64,000 nt of DNA from Pontederia crassipes (lineage: Eukaryota; Streptophyta; Magnoliopsida; Commelinales; Pontederiaceae): the NCBI GenBank assembly GCA_030549335.1, contig CM060187.1, positions 5,890,001 through 5,954,000 of the forward strand, read 5' to 3'. The translations under genes were made by a program, and so were the position numbers. Numbering within the stretch: the first letter of the stretch is position 1; every line of letters begins with the position of its first letter. Positions 36,870-48,690 of the stretch are shown here, piece after piece. Under the pieces are notes generated by a model that was given only the letters and a program-made list of their open reading frames with translations, searched no databases and was not told where the DNA came from.

Positions 36870-37790
36870 CTGTTGATGCATGATGAGATGATTGGGACGA
36901 AAAAATGGCCTCCGGCGCAAATTTTCCGGGGGTGCAAAATTTCGTGCGCGCGCCTTTTACTCGTGTTTTCAACCAAGAAGGTCAAAAAATGCAAAAATTT
37001 TTACGCTGTCAAAAGATGCCAAATTTTTGACGCTATCGTGCCTGTTGATGCATGGTGAGGTGATTGGGACGAAAAAATGGACTCGGATTAAAATTTTCCG
37101 GGGGTGCGAAATTTCGCGCACGCGAATTTTACTCGTGTTTTCAGCCAAGAAGGTTAAAAAATGCGAAATTTTTTATGCTGTCAAAAGATGCCAAATTTTC
37201 GACGCTTTCGTGCCTTTTGATGAATGGTGAGATGATTGGGACGAAAAAAAGGACTCAGGCGCAAATTTTCCGGGGGTGCGAAATTTCGCGCGCGCGCCTT
37301 GTACTCATGTTTTCAGCCAAGAAGGTCAAAAAACGCGAAATTTTTGACGCTGTCAAAAGATGCCAAATTTTCGACGCTTTCATGCCTGTTGATGCATGGT
37401 GAGATGATTGGGACGAAAAAATGGAATCGGATGAAAATTTTCTGGGGTGCGAAATTTCATGCACGCGCCTTTTACTCGTGTTTTCAGCCAAGATGGTCAA
37501 AAAACGCGAAATTTTTGACGCTGTCAAAAGATGCCAAATTTTTTTACGGGGGTGCGAAATTTCGTGCGCGCACCTTTTACTCGAGTTTTCAGCCAAGAAG
37601 GTCAAAAAATGCGAAATTTTTTACGCTGTCAAAAGATGCCAAATTTTTGACGCTTTCGTGCCTGTTGATGCATGGTGAGATGATTGGGACGAAAAAAAGA
37701 ACTCAGGCGCAAATTTTCCGGGGGTGCGAAATTTCGCGCGCGCGCTTTTTACTCGTGTTTTCAGCCAAGAAGGTCAAAAAACGTGAAATT
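36870..37790. repeat. about 0.9-kb block, copy 1 (partner 40,231-41,150)
   Basis: Offset 3,361 to the partner. It contains aatggcctccggcgcaaat, B-form units, a gatgaatggtgag unit and a 105-bp deleted unit, in the same order as the partner. Confidence 0.78.
37532..37556. repeat. deleted monomer of about 105 bp, junction 1
   Basis: gatgccaaa runs through seven T directly into acgggggtgcg. About 67 bp normally between the two T-runs (from cgacgctttc to gatgaaaa) are missing, which also removes the ATGCAT site. Both ends lie in AAA-TTTT context, so the deletion fits slippage or end-joining at microhomology. Confidence 0.88.
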
Positions 37791-38359
37791 TTTGACGCTG
37801 TCAAAAGATGCCAAATTTTTTACGCTTTCGTGCCTGTTGATGCATGGTGAGATGATTGGGACGAAAAAATGGACTCGGATGAAAATTTTCTGGGGGTGCG
37901 AAATTTCATGCGCACGCCTTTTACTCGTGTTTTCAGCCAAAAGGTCAAAAAACGCGAAATTTTTGACGCTGTCAAAAGATGCCAAATTTTCGACGCTTTC
38001 GTGCCTGTTGATGCATGGTGAGATGATTGGGACGAAAAAATGGACTCGGATGAAAATTTTCCGGGGGTGCGAAATTTCATGGGCGCGCCTTTTACTCGAG
38101 TTTTCAACCAAGAAGGTCAAAAAACGCGAAATTTTTTACGCTGTCAAAAGATGCCAAATTTTCGACGCTTTCGTGTCTGTTGATGTATGGTGAGATTATT
38201 GGGACGAAAAAATGGACTCGGATGAAAATTTTCTGGGGGTGCGAAATTTCATGCGCGCGCCTTTTACTCGTGTTTTCAGCAAAGAAGGTCAAAAAATGCG
38301 AAATTTTTGACGCTGTCAAAAAATTCCAAATTTTCGACGCTTTCGTGCCTGTTGATGCA

Positions 38360-40080
38360 TGGTGAGATGATTGGGATGAAAAAATGGACTCGGATGAAAA
38401 TTTTCCGGGGGTGCGATATTTCGCGCGCGCGCCTTTTACTCGTGTTTTCAACCAAGAAGGTCAAAAAACGCGAAATTTTTGACGCTGTCAAAAGATGCCA
38501 AATTTTCAACGCTATCGTGCCTGTTGATGCATGGAGAGATGATTGGGATGAAAAAATGGACTCGGATGAAAATTTTCCAGGGGTGAGAAATTTCGCGCGC
38601 GCGCCTTTTACTCGTGTTTTCAGCCAAGAAGGTCAAAAAATGCGAAAATTTTGACGCTGTCAATAGATGCCAAATTTTCTACGCTATCGTGCCTATTGAT
38701 GCATGGTGAGATGATTGGGACGAAAAAATGGACTCGGATGAAAATTTTCCGGGGGTGCGAAATTTCGCGCGCGACTTTTCCTCGTGTTTTCAGCCAAGAA
38801 GGTCAAAAAATGCAAAAAATTTTACGCTGTCAAAAGATGCCAAATTTTCGACGCTATCGTGCATGTTGATGCATGGAGAGATGATTGGGATGAAAAAATG
38901 GACTCGGATGAAAATTTTCCGGGGGTGCGAAATTTCGCGCGCGCGCCTTTTACTCGTGTTTTCAGCCAAGAAGGTCAAAAAACGCGAAATTTTTGACGCT
39001 GTCAAAAGATGCCAAATTTTCGACGCTATCGTGCCTGTTGATGCATGTTGAGATGATTGGGACGAAAAAATGAACTCGGATGAAAATTTTCCGGGGGTGC
39101 GAAATGTCGCGCTTGCGCCTTTTACTCGTGTTTTCAGCCAAGAAGGTCAAAAAACGTGAAATTTTTGACGTTGTCAAAAGATGCCAAATTTTCGACGCTT
39201 TCTTGCCTATTGATGCATGTTGAGATGATTGGGACGAAAAAATGGACTCGGATGAAAATTTTCTGGGGGTGCGAAATTTCGAGCGCGCCTTTTACTCATG
39301 TTTTCAGCCAAGGACAAAAAACGCGAAATTTTTGACGCTGTCAAAACATGCCAAATTTTCGACGCTTTCGTGCCGATTGATGCATGGTGAGATGATTGGG
39401 ACGAAAAAATGGACTCGGATGAAAATTTTCCGGGTGTGCGAAATTTCGCGCGCGCGCCTTTTACTCGTGTTTTCAGCACAGAAGGTCAAAAAATGCGAAA
39501 TTTTTGACGCTGTCAAAAGATGCCAAATTTTTGACGCTTTCTTGCCTATTGATGCATGTTGAGATGATTGGGACGAAAAAATGGACTCGGATGAAAATTT
39601 TCCAGGGATGCAAAATTTCGCGCGTGCGCCTTTTATTCATGTTTTCAACCAAGAAGGTCAAAAAACACGAAATTTTTTACGCTGTCAAAAGATGCCAAAT
39701 TTTCGACGCTATCGTGCCTATTGATGCATGGAGAGATGATTGGGATGAAAAAATGGACTCGGATGAAAATTTTCCGGGGGTGAGAAATTTCGTGCGCGAA
39801 CCTTTTTCTCGTGTTTTCAGCCAAGGTCAAAAAACGCGAAATTTTTGACGCTGTCAAAAGATGCCAAATTTTTGACGCTATCGTGCCTATTGATGCATGG
39901 TGAGATGATTGGGGCGAAAAAATGGACTCGGATGAAAATTTTCCGGGGGTGCGAAATTTCGCGCGCGCGCCTTTTACTCTAGTTTTCAGCCAAGAAGGTC
40001 AAAAAACGTGAAATTTTTTACGTTGTAAAAAGATGCCAAATTTTTGACGCTTTCGTGCCTGTTGATGCATGGTGAGATGA
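38360..40080. repeat. patch of first-domain monomers inside the second domain
   Basis: About ten units return to the upstream vocabulary: ccgggggtg, gcgcgcgacttttcctcg (38,770, as at 33,520 and 33,860), gttgatgcatggagag, the cagcacagaagg marker (39,475) followed by ccagggatgcaaaatttcgc (as at 29,935-30,080), and gtgcgcgaacc. B- and C-form units resume at about 40,080. Small deletions occur inside (ccaaggacaaaaaac near 39,310; ccaaggtcaaaa near 39,825). Confidence 0.78.
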
Positions 40081-40230
40081 TTGGGACGAAAAAAAGGACT
40101 CAGGCGCAAATTTTCCGGGGGTGCGAAATTTCGCGCGCGCGCCTTTTACTCGTGTTTTCAGCCAAGAAGGTCAAAAAACGTGAAAATTTTGACGCTGTCA
40201 AAAGATGCCAAATTTTCGACGCTTTCGTGC

Positions 40231-41150
40231 CTGTTGATGCATGGTGAGATGATTGGGACGAAAAAATGGACTCCGGCGCAAATTTTCCGGGGGTGCAAAA
40301 TTTCGTGCGCGCGCCTTTTACTCGTGTTTTCAACCAAGAAGGTCAAAAAACGCAAAATTTTTTACGCTGTCAAAAGATGCCAAATTTTTGACGCTATCGT
40401 GCCTGTTGATGCATGGTGAGGTGATTGGGACGAAAAAATGGACTCGGATGAAAATTTTCCGGGGGTGCGAAATTTCGCGCGCGCGCCTTTTACTCGTGTT
40501 TTCAGCCAAGAAGGTTAAAAAATGCGAAATTTTTTATGCTGTCAAAAGATGCCAAATTTTCGACGCTTTCGTGCCTTTTGATGAATGGTGAGATGATTGG
40601 GACGAAAAAAAGGACTCAGTCGCAAATTTTCCGGGGGTGCGAAATTTCGCGCGCGCGCCTTTTACTCGTGTTTTCAGCCAAGAAGGTCAAAAAACGCGAA
40701 ATTTTTGACGCTGTCAAAAGATGCCAAATTTTCGACGCTTTCGTGCCTGTTGATGCATGGTGAGATGGTTGGGACGAAAAAATGGACTCGGATGAAAATT
40801 TTCTGGGGTGCGAAATTTCATGCGCGCGCCTTTTACTCGTGTTTTCAGCCAAGAAAATAAAAAAACGCGAAATTTTTGACGCTGTCAAAAGATGCCAAAT
40901 TTTTTTACGGGGGTGCGAAATTTCGCGCGCGCGCCTTTTACTCGAGTTTTCAGCCAAGAAGGTCAAAAAATGCGAAATTTTTTACGCTGTCAAAAGATGC
41001 CAAATTTTTTACGCTTTCGTGCCTGTTGATGCATGGTGAGATGATTGGGACGAAAAAAGGACTCAGGCGCAAATTTTCCGGGGGTGCGAAATTTCGCGCG
41101 CGCGCCTTTTACTCGTGTTTTCAGCCAAGAAGGTCAAAAAACGCGAAATT
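40231..41150. repeat. about 0.9-kb block, copy 2
   Basis: Partner of 36,870-37,790. The gatgaatggtgag unit is near 40,580 and the deleted unit at 40,900. The copies flank the first-domain-like patch at 38,360-40,080. Confidence 0.78.
40891..40916. repeat. deleted monomer of about 105 bp, junction 2
   Basis: Same junction, in the partner block of 36,870-37,790. Confidence 0.88.
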
Positions 41151-44080
41151 TTTGACGCTGTCAAAAGATGCCAAATTTTCGATGCTTTCATGTCTATTGA
41201 TGCATGGTGAGATTATTGGGACGAAAAAATGGACTCGGATGAAAATTTTCTGGGGGTGCGAAATTTCATGCGCGCGCCTTTTACTCATATTTTCAGCCAA
41301 GAAGGTCAAAAAATACGAAATTTTTGACGCTGTCAAAAGATGCCAAATTTTCGAAGTTTTCGTGCCCGTTGATGCATGGTGAGATGATTGGGACGAAAAA
41401 ATGGACTCGGATGAAAATTTTCTGGGGGTGCGAAATTTCATGTGCGCGCCTTTTACTCGTGTTTTCAGCCAAGAAGTCAAAAAATGCGAAATTTTTGACG
41501 CTGTCAAAAGATTCGTAATTTTTGATGCTTGCGTTCCTGTTGATGCATGGTGAGATGATTGGGACGAAAAAAAGGACTTAGGCGCAAATTTTTCGGGGGT
41601 GCGAAATTTCGCGCGCGCGCCTTTTACTCGTGTTTTCAGCCAAGAAGGTCAAAAAATGCAAAATTTTTGACGCTGTCAAAAGATGCCAAATTTTTTACGC
41701 TTTCGTGCCTGTTGATGCATTGTGAGATGATTGGGACGGAAAAATGGACTCGGATGAAAATTTTCTAGGGGTGCGAAATTTCGTGTGCGGCCTTTTACTC
41801 GTGTTTTTAGCCAAGAAGGTAAAAAAAATGCGAAGTTTTTGACGCTGTCAAAAGATGCCAAATTTTCGACGCTAACGTGCCTGTTGATGCATGATAAGAT
41901 GATTGGGACGAAAAAAATGGACTCGGATGAAAATATTTCGGGAGTGCGAAATTTCGCGCGCGCCTTTTACTCGTGTTTTCAGCCAAGAAGGTCAAAAAAC
42001 GTGAAATTTTTGACGCTGTCAAAAGATGCCAAATTTTCGACGCTTTCGTGCCTGTTGATGCATGGTGAGATGATTGGGACGAAAAAATGGACTCGGATGA
42101 AAATTTTCTGGGGGTGCGAAATTTCATGCGCGCGCCTTTTACTCGTGTTTTCAGCCAAGAAGGTCAAAAAACACGAAATTTTTTACGCTGTCAAAAGATG
42201 CCAAATTTTTGACGCTTTCGTGCCTGTTGATGCATGTTGAGATGATTCGGACGAAAAAAAGGACAGGCGCAAATTTTCCGGGGGTGCGAAATTTCGCGCG
42301 CGCCTTTTACACGTGTTTTCAGCCAAGAAGGTCAAAAAACGCGAAATTTTTGACGCTATCAAAAGATGTCAAATTTTCGACACTTTCGTGCCTGTTGATG
42401 CATGGTGAGATGATTGAGACGAAAAAATGGACTCGGATGAAAATTTTCTGGGGGTGCGAAATTTCATGCGCGCGCCTTTTACTCATGTTTTCAGACAAGA
42501 AGGTCAAAAAATGCGAAATTTTTCACGCTGTCAAAAGATTCCTAATTTTCGACACTTTCGTGCCTGTTGATGCATGGTGAGATGATTGGGACGAAAAAAG
42601 GACTCAGGCGCAAATTTTTCGGGGGTGCGAAATTTCGCGCGCGCGCCTTTGACTCATGTTTTCAGCCAAGGAGGTAAAAAAACGCGAAATTTTTTACGCT
42701 GTCAAAAGATGCCAAATTTTCGACGCTTTCGTGCCTGCTGATGCATGGTGAGATGATTGGGACGAAAAAATGGACTCAGATGAAAATTTTCTGGGGGTGC
42801 GAAATTTCGCGCGCGCGCCTTTTACTCGTGTTTTCAGCCAAGAAGGTCAAAAAATGCGAAATTTTTGACGCTGTCAAAAGATGCCAAATTTTTGACGCTT
42901 TCGTGCCTATTGATGCATGGTGAGATGATTGGGACGAAAAAATGGACTCGGATGAAAATTTTCTGGGGGTGCGAAATTTCATGCGCGCGCCTGTTACTCG
43001 TGTTTTCAGCCAAGAAGGTCAAAAAATGCGAAATTTTTGACGCTGTCAAAAAATTCCAAATTTTCGACGCTTTCGTGCCTGTTGATGCATGGTGAGACGA
43101 TTGGGACGAAAAAATGGACTCCGGCGCAAATTTTCCGGGGGTGCAAAATTTCGTGCGCGCGCTTTTTACTCTTGTTTTCAACCAAGAAGGTCAAAAAACG
43201 CAAAAAATTTTACGCTGTCAAAAGATGCCAAATTTTTTACGCTTTCGTGCCTGTTGATGCATGGTGAGATGATTGGGACGAAAAAATGGACTCGGATGAA
43301 AATTTTCTGGGGGTGCGAAATTTCGTGTGCGGCCTTTTACTCGTGTTTTTAGCCAAGAAGGTAAAAAAACGCGAAATTTTTGACGCTGTCAAAAGATGCC
43401 AAATTTTTGACGCTTTCGTGCCTGTTGATGCATGGTGAGATGATTGGGACGAAAAAATCGACTCGGATGAAAATTTTCTGGGGGTGCGAAATTTCATGCG
43501 CGCGCCTTTTTCTCGTGTTTTCAGCCAAGAAGGTCAAAAAACTTGAAATTTTTGACGCTGTCAAAAGATGCCAAATTTTCGACGCTTTCGTGCCTGTTGA
43601 TGCATGGGAGATGATTGGGACGAAAAAATGGACTCGGATGAAAATTTTCTGGGGGTGCAAATTTCATGCGCGCGCCTTTTACTCGTGTTTTCAGCCAAGA
43701 AGGTAAAAAAATGCGAAATTTTTGACGCTGTCAAAAAATTTCAAATTTTCGACACTTTCGTGCCTGTTGATGCATGGTGAGATGATTGGGATGAAAAATG
43801 GTCTCCGGCGCAAATTTTTCGGGGGTGCGAAATTTCGTGCGCGCGCCTTTTACTCGTGTTTTCAACCAAGAAGGTCAAAAAATGCAAAATTTTTTACGCT
43901 GTCAAAAGATGCCAAATTTTCGACGCTATCGTGCCTGTTGATGCATGGTGAAGTGATTGGGACGAAAAAATGGACTCGGATGAAAATTTTCTGGGGTGCG
44001 AAATTTTATGCGCGCGCCTTTTACTCGTGTTTTCAGCCAAGAAGGTCAAAAAACGCGAAATTTTTGACGCTGTCAAAAGA

Positions 44081-44106
44081 TGCCAAATTTTTTTACGGGG
44101 GTGCGA
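44081..44106. repeat. deleted monomer of about 105 bp, junction 3
   Basis: Same junction, in the large block copy 1; the next unit has gcgcgtgtgcc. Confidence 0.88.
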
Positions 44107-44935
44107 AATTTCGCGCGTGTGCCTTTTACTCGAGTTTTCAGCCAAGAAGGTCAAAAAACGCGAAATTTTTAACGCTGTCAAAATATGCCAAATTTTCGAC
44201 GCTTTCGTGCCTGTTGATGCATGGTGAGATGATTGGGACGAAAAAAAGGACTTAGGCGCAAATTTTCCGGGGGTGCGAAATTTCGCGCGCGCCTTTTACT
44301 CGTGTTTTCAGCCAAGAAGGTCAAAAAAATGTGAAATATTTGACGCCGTCAAAAGATGCCAAATTTTCGACGCTTTCGTGCCTGTTGATGCATGGTGAGA
44401 TGATTGAGACGAAAAAATGGACTCGGATGAAAATTTTCTGGGGGTGCGAAATTTCATGCGCTCGCCTTTTACTCGTGTTTTCAGCCAAGAAGGTCAAAAA
44501 ATGCGAAATTTTTGACGCTGTCAAAAAATTCCAAATTTTCGACGCTTTCGTGCCTGTTGATGCATGGTGAGATGATTGGGATGAAGAAATGGACTCAGGC
44601 GCAAATGTTCCGGGGGTGCGAAATTTCGTGCGCGCGCCTTTTACTCATGTTTTCAACCAAGAAGGTCAAAAAACGCAAAATTTTTTACGCTGTCAAAAGA
44701 TGCCAAATTTTTTACGCTATCGTGCCTGTTGATGCATGGTGAGGTGATTGGGACGAAAAAATGGACTCGGATGAAAATTTTACCGGGGTGCGAAATTTCG
44801 CGCGCGCGCCTTTTACTCGAGTTTTCAGCCAAGAAGGCTAAAAAATGCGAAATTTTTTACGCTGTCAAAAGATGCCAAATTTTCGACGCTTTCGTGCCTG
44901 TTGATGCATGGTGAGATGATTGGGACGAAAAAAAG

Positions 44936-44955
44936 GACTCAGGCGCCTTTGACTC
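44936..44955. repeat. monomer lacking about 35 bp including the dyad and CG tract, copy 1
   Basis: ggactcaggcg is followed directly by cctttgactcg. The segment containing the GCGAAATTTCGC dyad and the CG run is gone, with both ends at a gcg/cgcc motif. This unit therefore lacks the most conserved palindrome of the family. Confidence 0.85.
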
Positions 44956-47011
44956 GTGTTTTCAGCCAAGAAGGTCAAAAAAACGCGAAATTTTTTACGC
45001 TGTCAAAAGATGCCAAATTTTCGACGCTTTCGTGCCTGCTGATGCATGGTGAGATGATTGGGACGAAAAAATGGACTCAGATGAAAATTTTCTGGGGGTG
45101 CGAAATTTCGCGCGCGCGCCTTTTACTCGTGTTTTCAGCCAAGAAGGTCAAAAAATGCGAAATTTTTGACGCTGTCAAAAGATGCCAAATTTTTGACGCT
45201 TTCGTGCCTATTGATGCATGGTGAGATGATTGGGACGAAAAAATGGACTCGGATGAAAATTTTCTGGGGGTGCGAAATTTCATGCGCACGCCTTTTACTC
45301 GTGTATTCAGCCAAGAAGGTCAAAAAATGCGAAATTTTTGACGCTGTCAAAAAATTCCAAATTTTCGACGCTTTCGTGCCTGTTGATGCATGGTGAGATG
45401 ATTGGGACGAAAAAATGGACTCCGGCGCAAATTTTCCGGGAGTGCAAATTTTCGTGCGCGCTTTTTACTCGTGTTTTCAACCAAGAAGGTCAAAAAACGC
45501 AAAAAATTTTACGCTGTCAAAAGATGCCAATTTTTTTATGTTTTCGTGCCTGTTGATGCATGGTGGATTGGGAGGAAAAAATGGACTCGGATGAAAATTT
45601 TCTGGGGGTGCGAAATTTCGTGTGCGGCCTTTTACTCGTGTTTTTAGCCAAGAAGGTAAAAAAATGCGAAGTTTTTTATGCTGTCAAAAGATGCCAAATT
45701 TCCGACGCTAACGTGCCTGTTGATGCATGATGAGATGATTGGGACGAAAAAAATGGACTCGGATGAAAATTTTCCGGGGTTGCGAAATTCGCGCGCGCGC
45801 CTTTTACTCGTGTTTTCAGCCAAGAAGGTCAAAAAACGCGAAATTTTTGACGCTATAAAAAGATGCCAAATTTTCGACGCTTTCGTGCCTGTTGATGCAT
45901 GGTGAGATGATTGGGACCAAAAAAAGGACTCAGGCGCAAATTTTCCGGGGGTGCGAACTTTCGCGCGCGCGCCTTTTACTCGTGTTTTTAGCCAAGAAGG
46001 TCAAAAAATGCGAAATTTTTGACGCTATCAAAAGATGCCAAATTTTTGACGCTTTCGTGCCTGTTGATGCATGGTGAGATGATTGGGACGAAAAAATTGA
46101 CTCGGATGAAAATTTTTTGGGGGTGCGAAATTTTATGCGTGCGCCTTTTTCTCGTGTTTTCAGCCAAGAAGGTCAAAAAACTCGAAATTTTTGACGCTGT
46201 CAAAAGATGCCAAATTTTCGACGCCTTTATGCCTGTTGATGCATGGGAGATGATTGGGTTGAAAAAATGGACTCGGATGAAAATTTTCTGGGGGTGCGAA
46301 ATTTCATGCGCGCGCCTTTTACTCGTGTTTTCAGCCAACAAGGTCAGAAAATGCGAAATTTTTGACGCTGTCAAAAAATTCCAAATTTTCGACACTTTCG
46401 TGCCTGTTGATGCATGGTGAGATGATTGGGATGAAAAAATGGACTCCGGCGCAAATTTTCCGTGGGTGCGAAATTTCGTGCGCGCGCCTTTTACTCGTAT
46501 TTTCAACCAAGAAGGTCAAAAAATGCAAAATTTTTTACGCTGTCAAAAGATGCCAAATTTTCGACGATATCGTGCCTGTTGTTGCATGGTGAAGTGATTG
46601 GGACGAAAAAATGGACTCGGATGAAAATTTTACGAGGGTGCGAAATTTCACGCGCGCGCCTTTTACTCGAGTTTTAAGCCAAGAAGGTAAAAAAATGCGA
46701 AATTTTTTACGCTGTCAAAAGATGCCAAATTTTCGACGCTTTTGTGCCTGTTGATGCATGGTGAGATGATTGGGACAAAAAAAAGGACTCAGGCGCAAAT
46801 TTTCTGGGGGTGCGAAATGTCACGCGCGCCTTTTACTCGTATTTTCAGCCAAGAAGGTCAAAAAACGCGAAATTTTTGACGCTGCCAAAAGATGCCAAAT
46901 TTTCGACGCTTTCGTGCCTGTTGATGCATGGTGAGATGATTGGGACGAAAAAATGGACTCGGATGAAAATTTTCTGGGGGTGCGAAATTTCATGCGCGCG
47001 CCTTTTACACG

Positions 47012-47871
47012 TGTTTTCAGCCAAGAAGGTCAAAAAATGCGAAATTTTTGACGCTGTCAAAAAATTCCAAATTTTCGACGCTTTCGTGCCTGTTGATGCA
47101 TGGTGAGATGATTGGGACGAAAAAATGGACTCCGGCGCAAATTTTCCGGGGGTGCAAAATTTCGTGCGCGCGCCTTTTACTCGTGTTTTCAACCAAGAAG
47201 GTCAAAAAATGCAAAATTTTTTACGCTGTCAAAAGATGCCAATTTTTTTACGCTTTCGTGCCTGTTGATGCATGGTGAGATGATTGGGACGAAAAAATGG
47301 ACTCGGATGAAAATTTTCTGGGGGTGCGAAATTTCATGTGCGCGCCTTTTACTCGTGTTTTCAGCCAAGAAGTCAAAAAATGCGAAATTTTTGACGCTGT
47401 CAAAAGATTCGTAATTTTCGATGCTTGCGTTCCTGTTGATGCATGGTGAGATGATTGGGACGAAAAAAAGGACTCAGGCGCAAATTTTTCGGGGGTGCGA
47501 AATTTCGCGCGCGCGCCTTTTACTCGTGTTTTCAGCCAAGAAGGTCAAAAAATGCAAAATTTTTGACGCTGTCAAAAGATGCCAAATTTTTTACGCTTTC
47601 GTGCCTGTTGATGCATTGTGAGATGATTGGGACGGAAAAAATGGACTCGGATGAAAATTTTCTAGGGGTGCGAAATTTCGTGTGCGGCCTTTTACTCGTG
47701 TTTTTAGCCAAGAAGGTAAAAAAAATGCGAAGTTTTTGACGCTGTCAAAAGATGCCAAATTTTCGACGCTAACGTGCCTGTTGATGCATGATAAGATGAT
47801 TGGGACGAAAAAAATGGACTCGGATGAAAATTTTCCGGGGGTGCGAAATTTCGCGCGCGCGCTTTTACTCG
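47012..47871. repeat. 860-bp tandem duplication (5 monomers), copy 1
   Basis: Exactly 5 x 172 bp. Positions 47,017, 47,112, 47,421 and 47,455 have counterparts 860 bp later. It includes the gattcgtaatttt, tgcattgtgag and gtgtgcggcc units, and I saw almost no differences. Confidence 0.9.
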
Positions 47872-48690
47872 TGTTTTCAGCCAAGAAGGTCAAAAAATGC
47901 GAAATTTTTGACGCTGTCAAAAAATTCCAAATTTTCGACGCTTTCGTGCCTGTTGATGCATGGTGAGATGATTGGGACGAAAAAATGGACTCCGGCGCAA
48001 ATTTTCCGGGGGTGCAAAATTTCGTGCGCGCGCCTTTTACTCGTGTTTTCAACCAAGAAGGTCAAAAAATGCAAAATTTTTTACGCTGTCAAAAGATGCC
48101 AATTTTTTTACGCTTTCGTGCCTGTTGATGCATGGTGAGATGATTGGGACGAAAAAATGGACTCGGATGAAAATTTTCTGGGGGTGCGAAATTTCATGTG
48201 CGCGCCTTTTACTCGTGTTTTCAGCCAAGAAGTCAAAAAATGCGAAATTTTTGACGCTGTCAAAAGATTCGTAATTTTCGATGCTTGCGTTCCTGTTGAT
48301 GCATGGTGAGATGATTGGGACGAAAAAAAGGACTCAGGCGCAAATTTTTCGGGGGTGCGAAATTTCGCGCGCGCGCCTTTTACTCGTGTTTTCAGCCAAG
48401 AAGGTCAAAAAATGCAAAATTTTTGACGCTGTCAAAAGATGCCAAATTTTTTACGCTTTCGTGCCTGTTGATGCATTGTGAGATGATTGGGACGGAAAAA
48501 ATGGACTCGGATGAAAATTTTCTAGGGGTGCGAAATTTCGTGTGCGGCCTTTTACTCGTGTTTTTAGCCAAGAAGGTAAAAAAAATGCGAAGTTTTTGAC
48601 GCTGTCAAAAGATGCCAAATTTTCGACGCTAACGTGCCTGTTGATGCATGATAAGATGATTGGGACGAAAAAAATGGACTCGGATGAAAA
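47872..48690. repeat. 860-bp tandem duplication, copy 2
   Basis: Follows copy 1 directly. Identity ends near 48,690, where the unit switches to gaaaatatttcgggagtg, the sequence found at 41,931. Copy 2 therefore also serves as the entry into the large 48,126-55,555 duplicate. Confidence 0.88.

Larger units (their letters stand above)
41370..47330. repeat. large duplicated block, copy 1 (about 6 kb)
   Basis: The ordered monomers match 48,126-55,555. The offset is 6,756-6,757 up to about 44,720, then 8,221-8,225 after an extra 1,470 bp in the second copy. Shared rarities include gccaagaagtc (41,472), gattcgtaatttt (41,511), tgcattgtgag (41,717), gtgtgcggcc (41,783), ggacaggcgc (42,262), catgggagatg (43,604), two deleted units, and a 35-bp-deleted unit (44,941). 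Confidence 0.87.
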
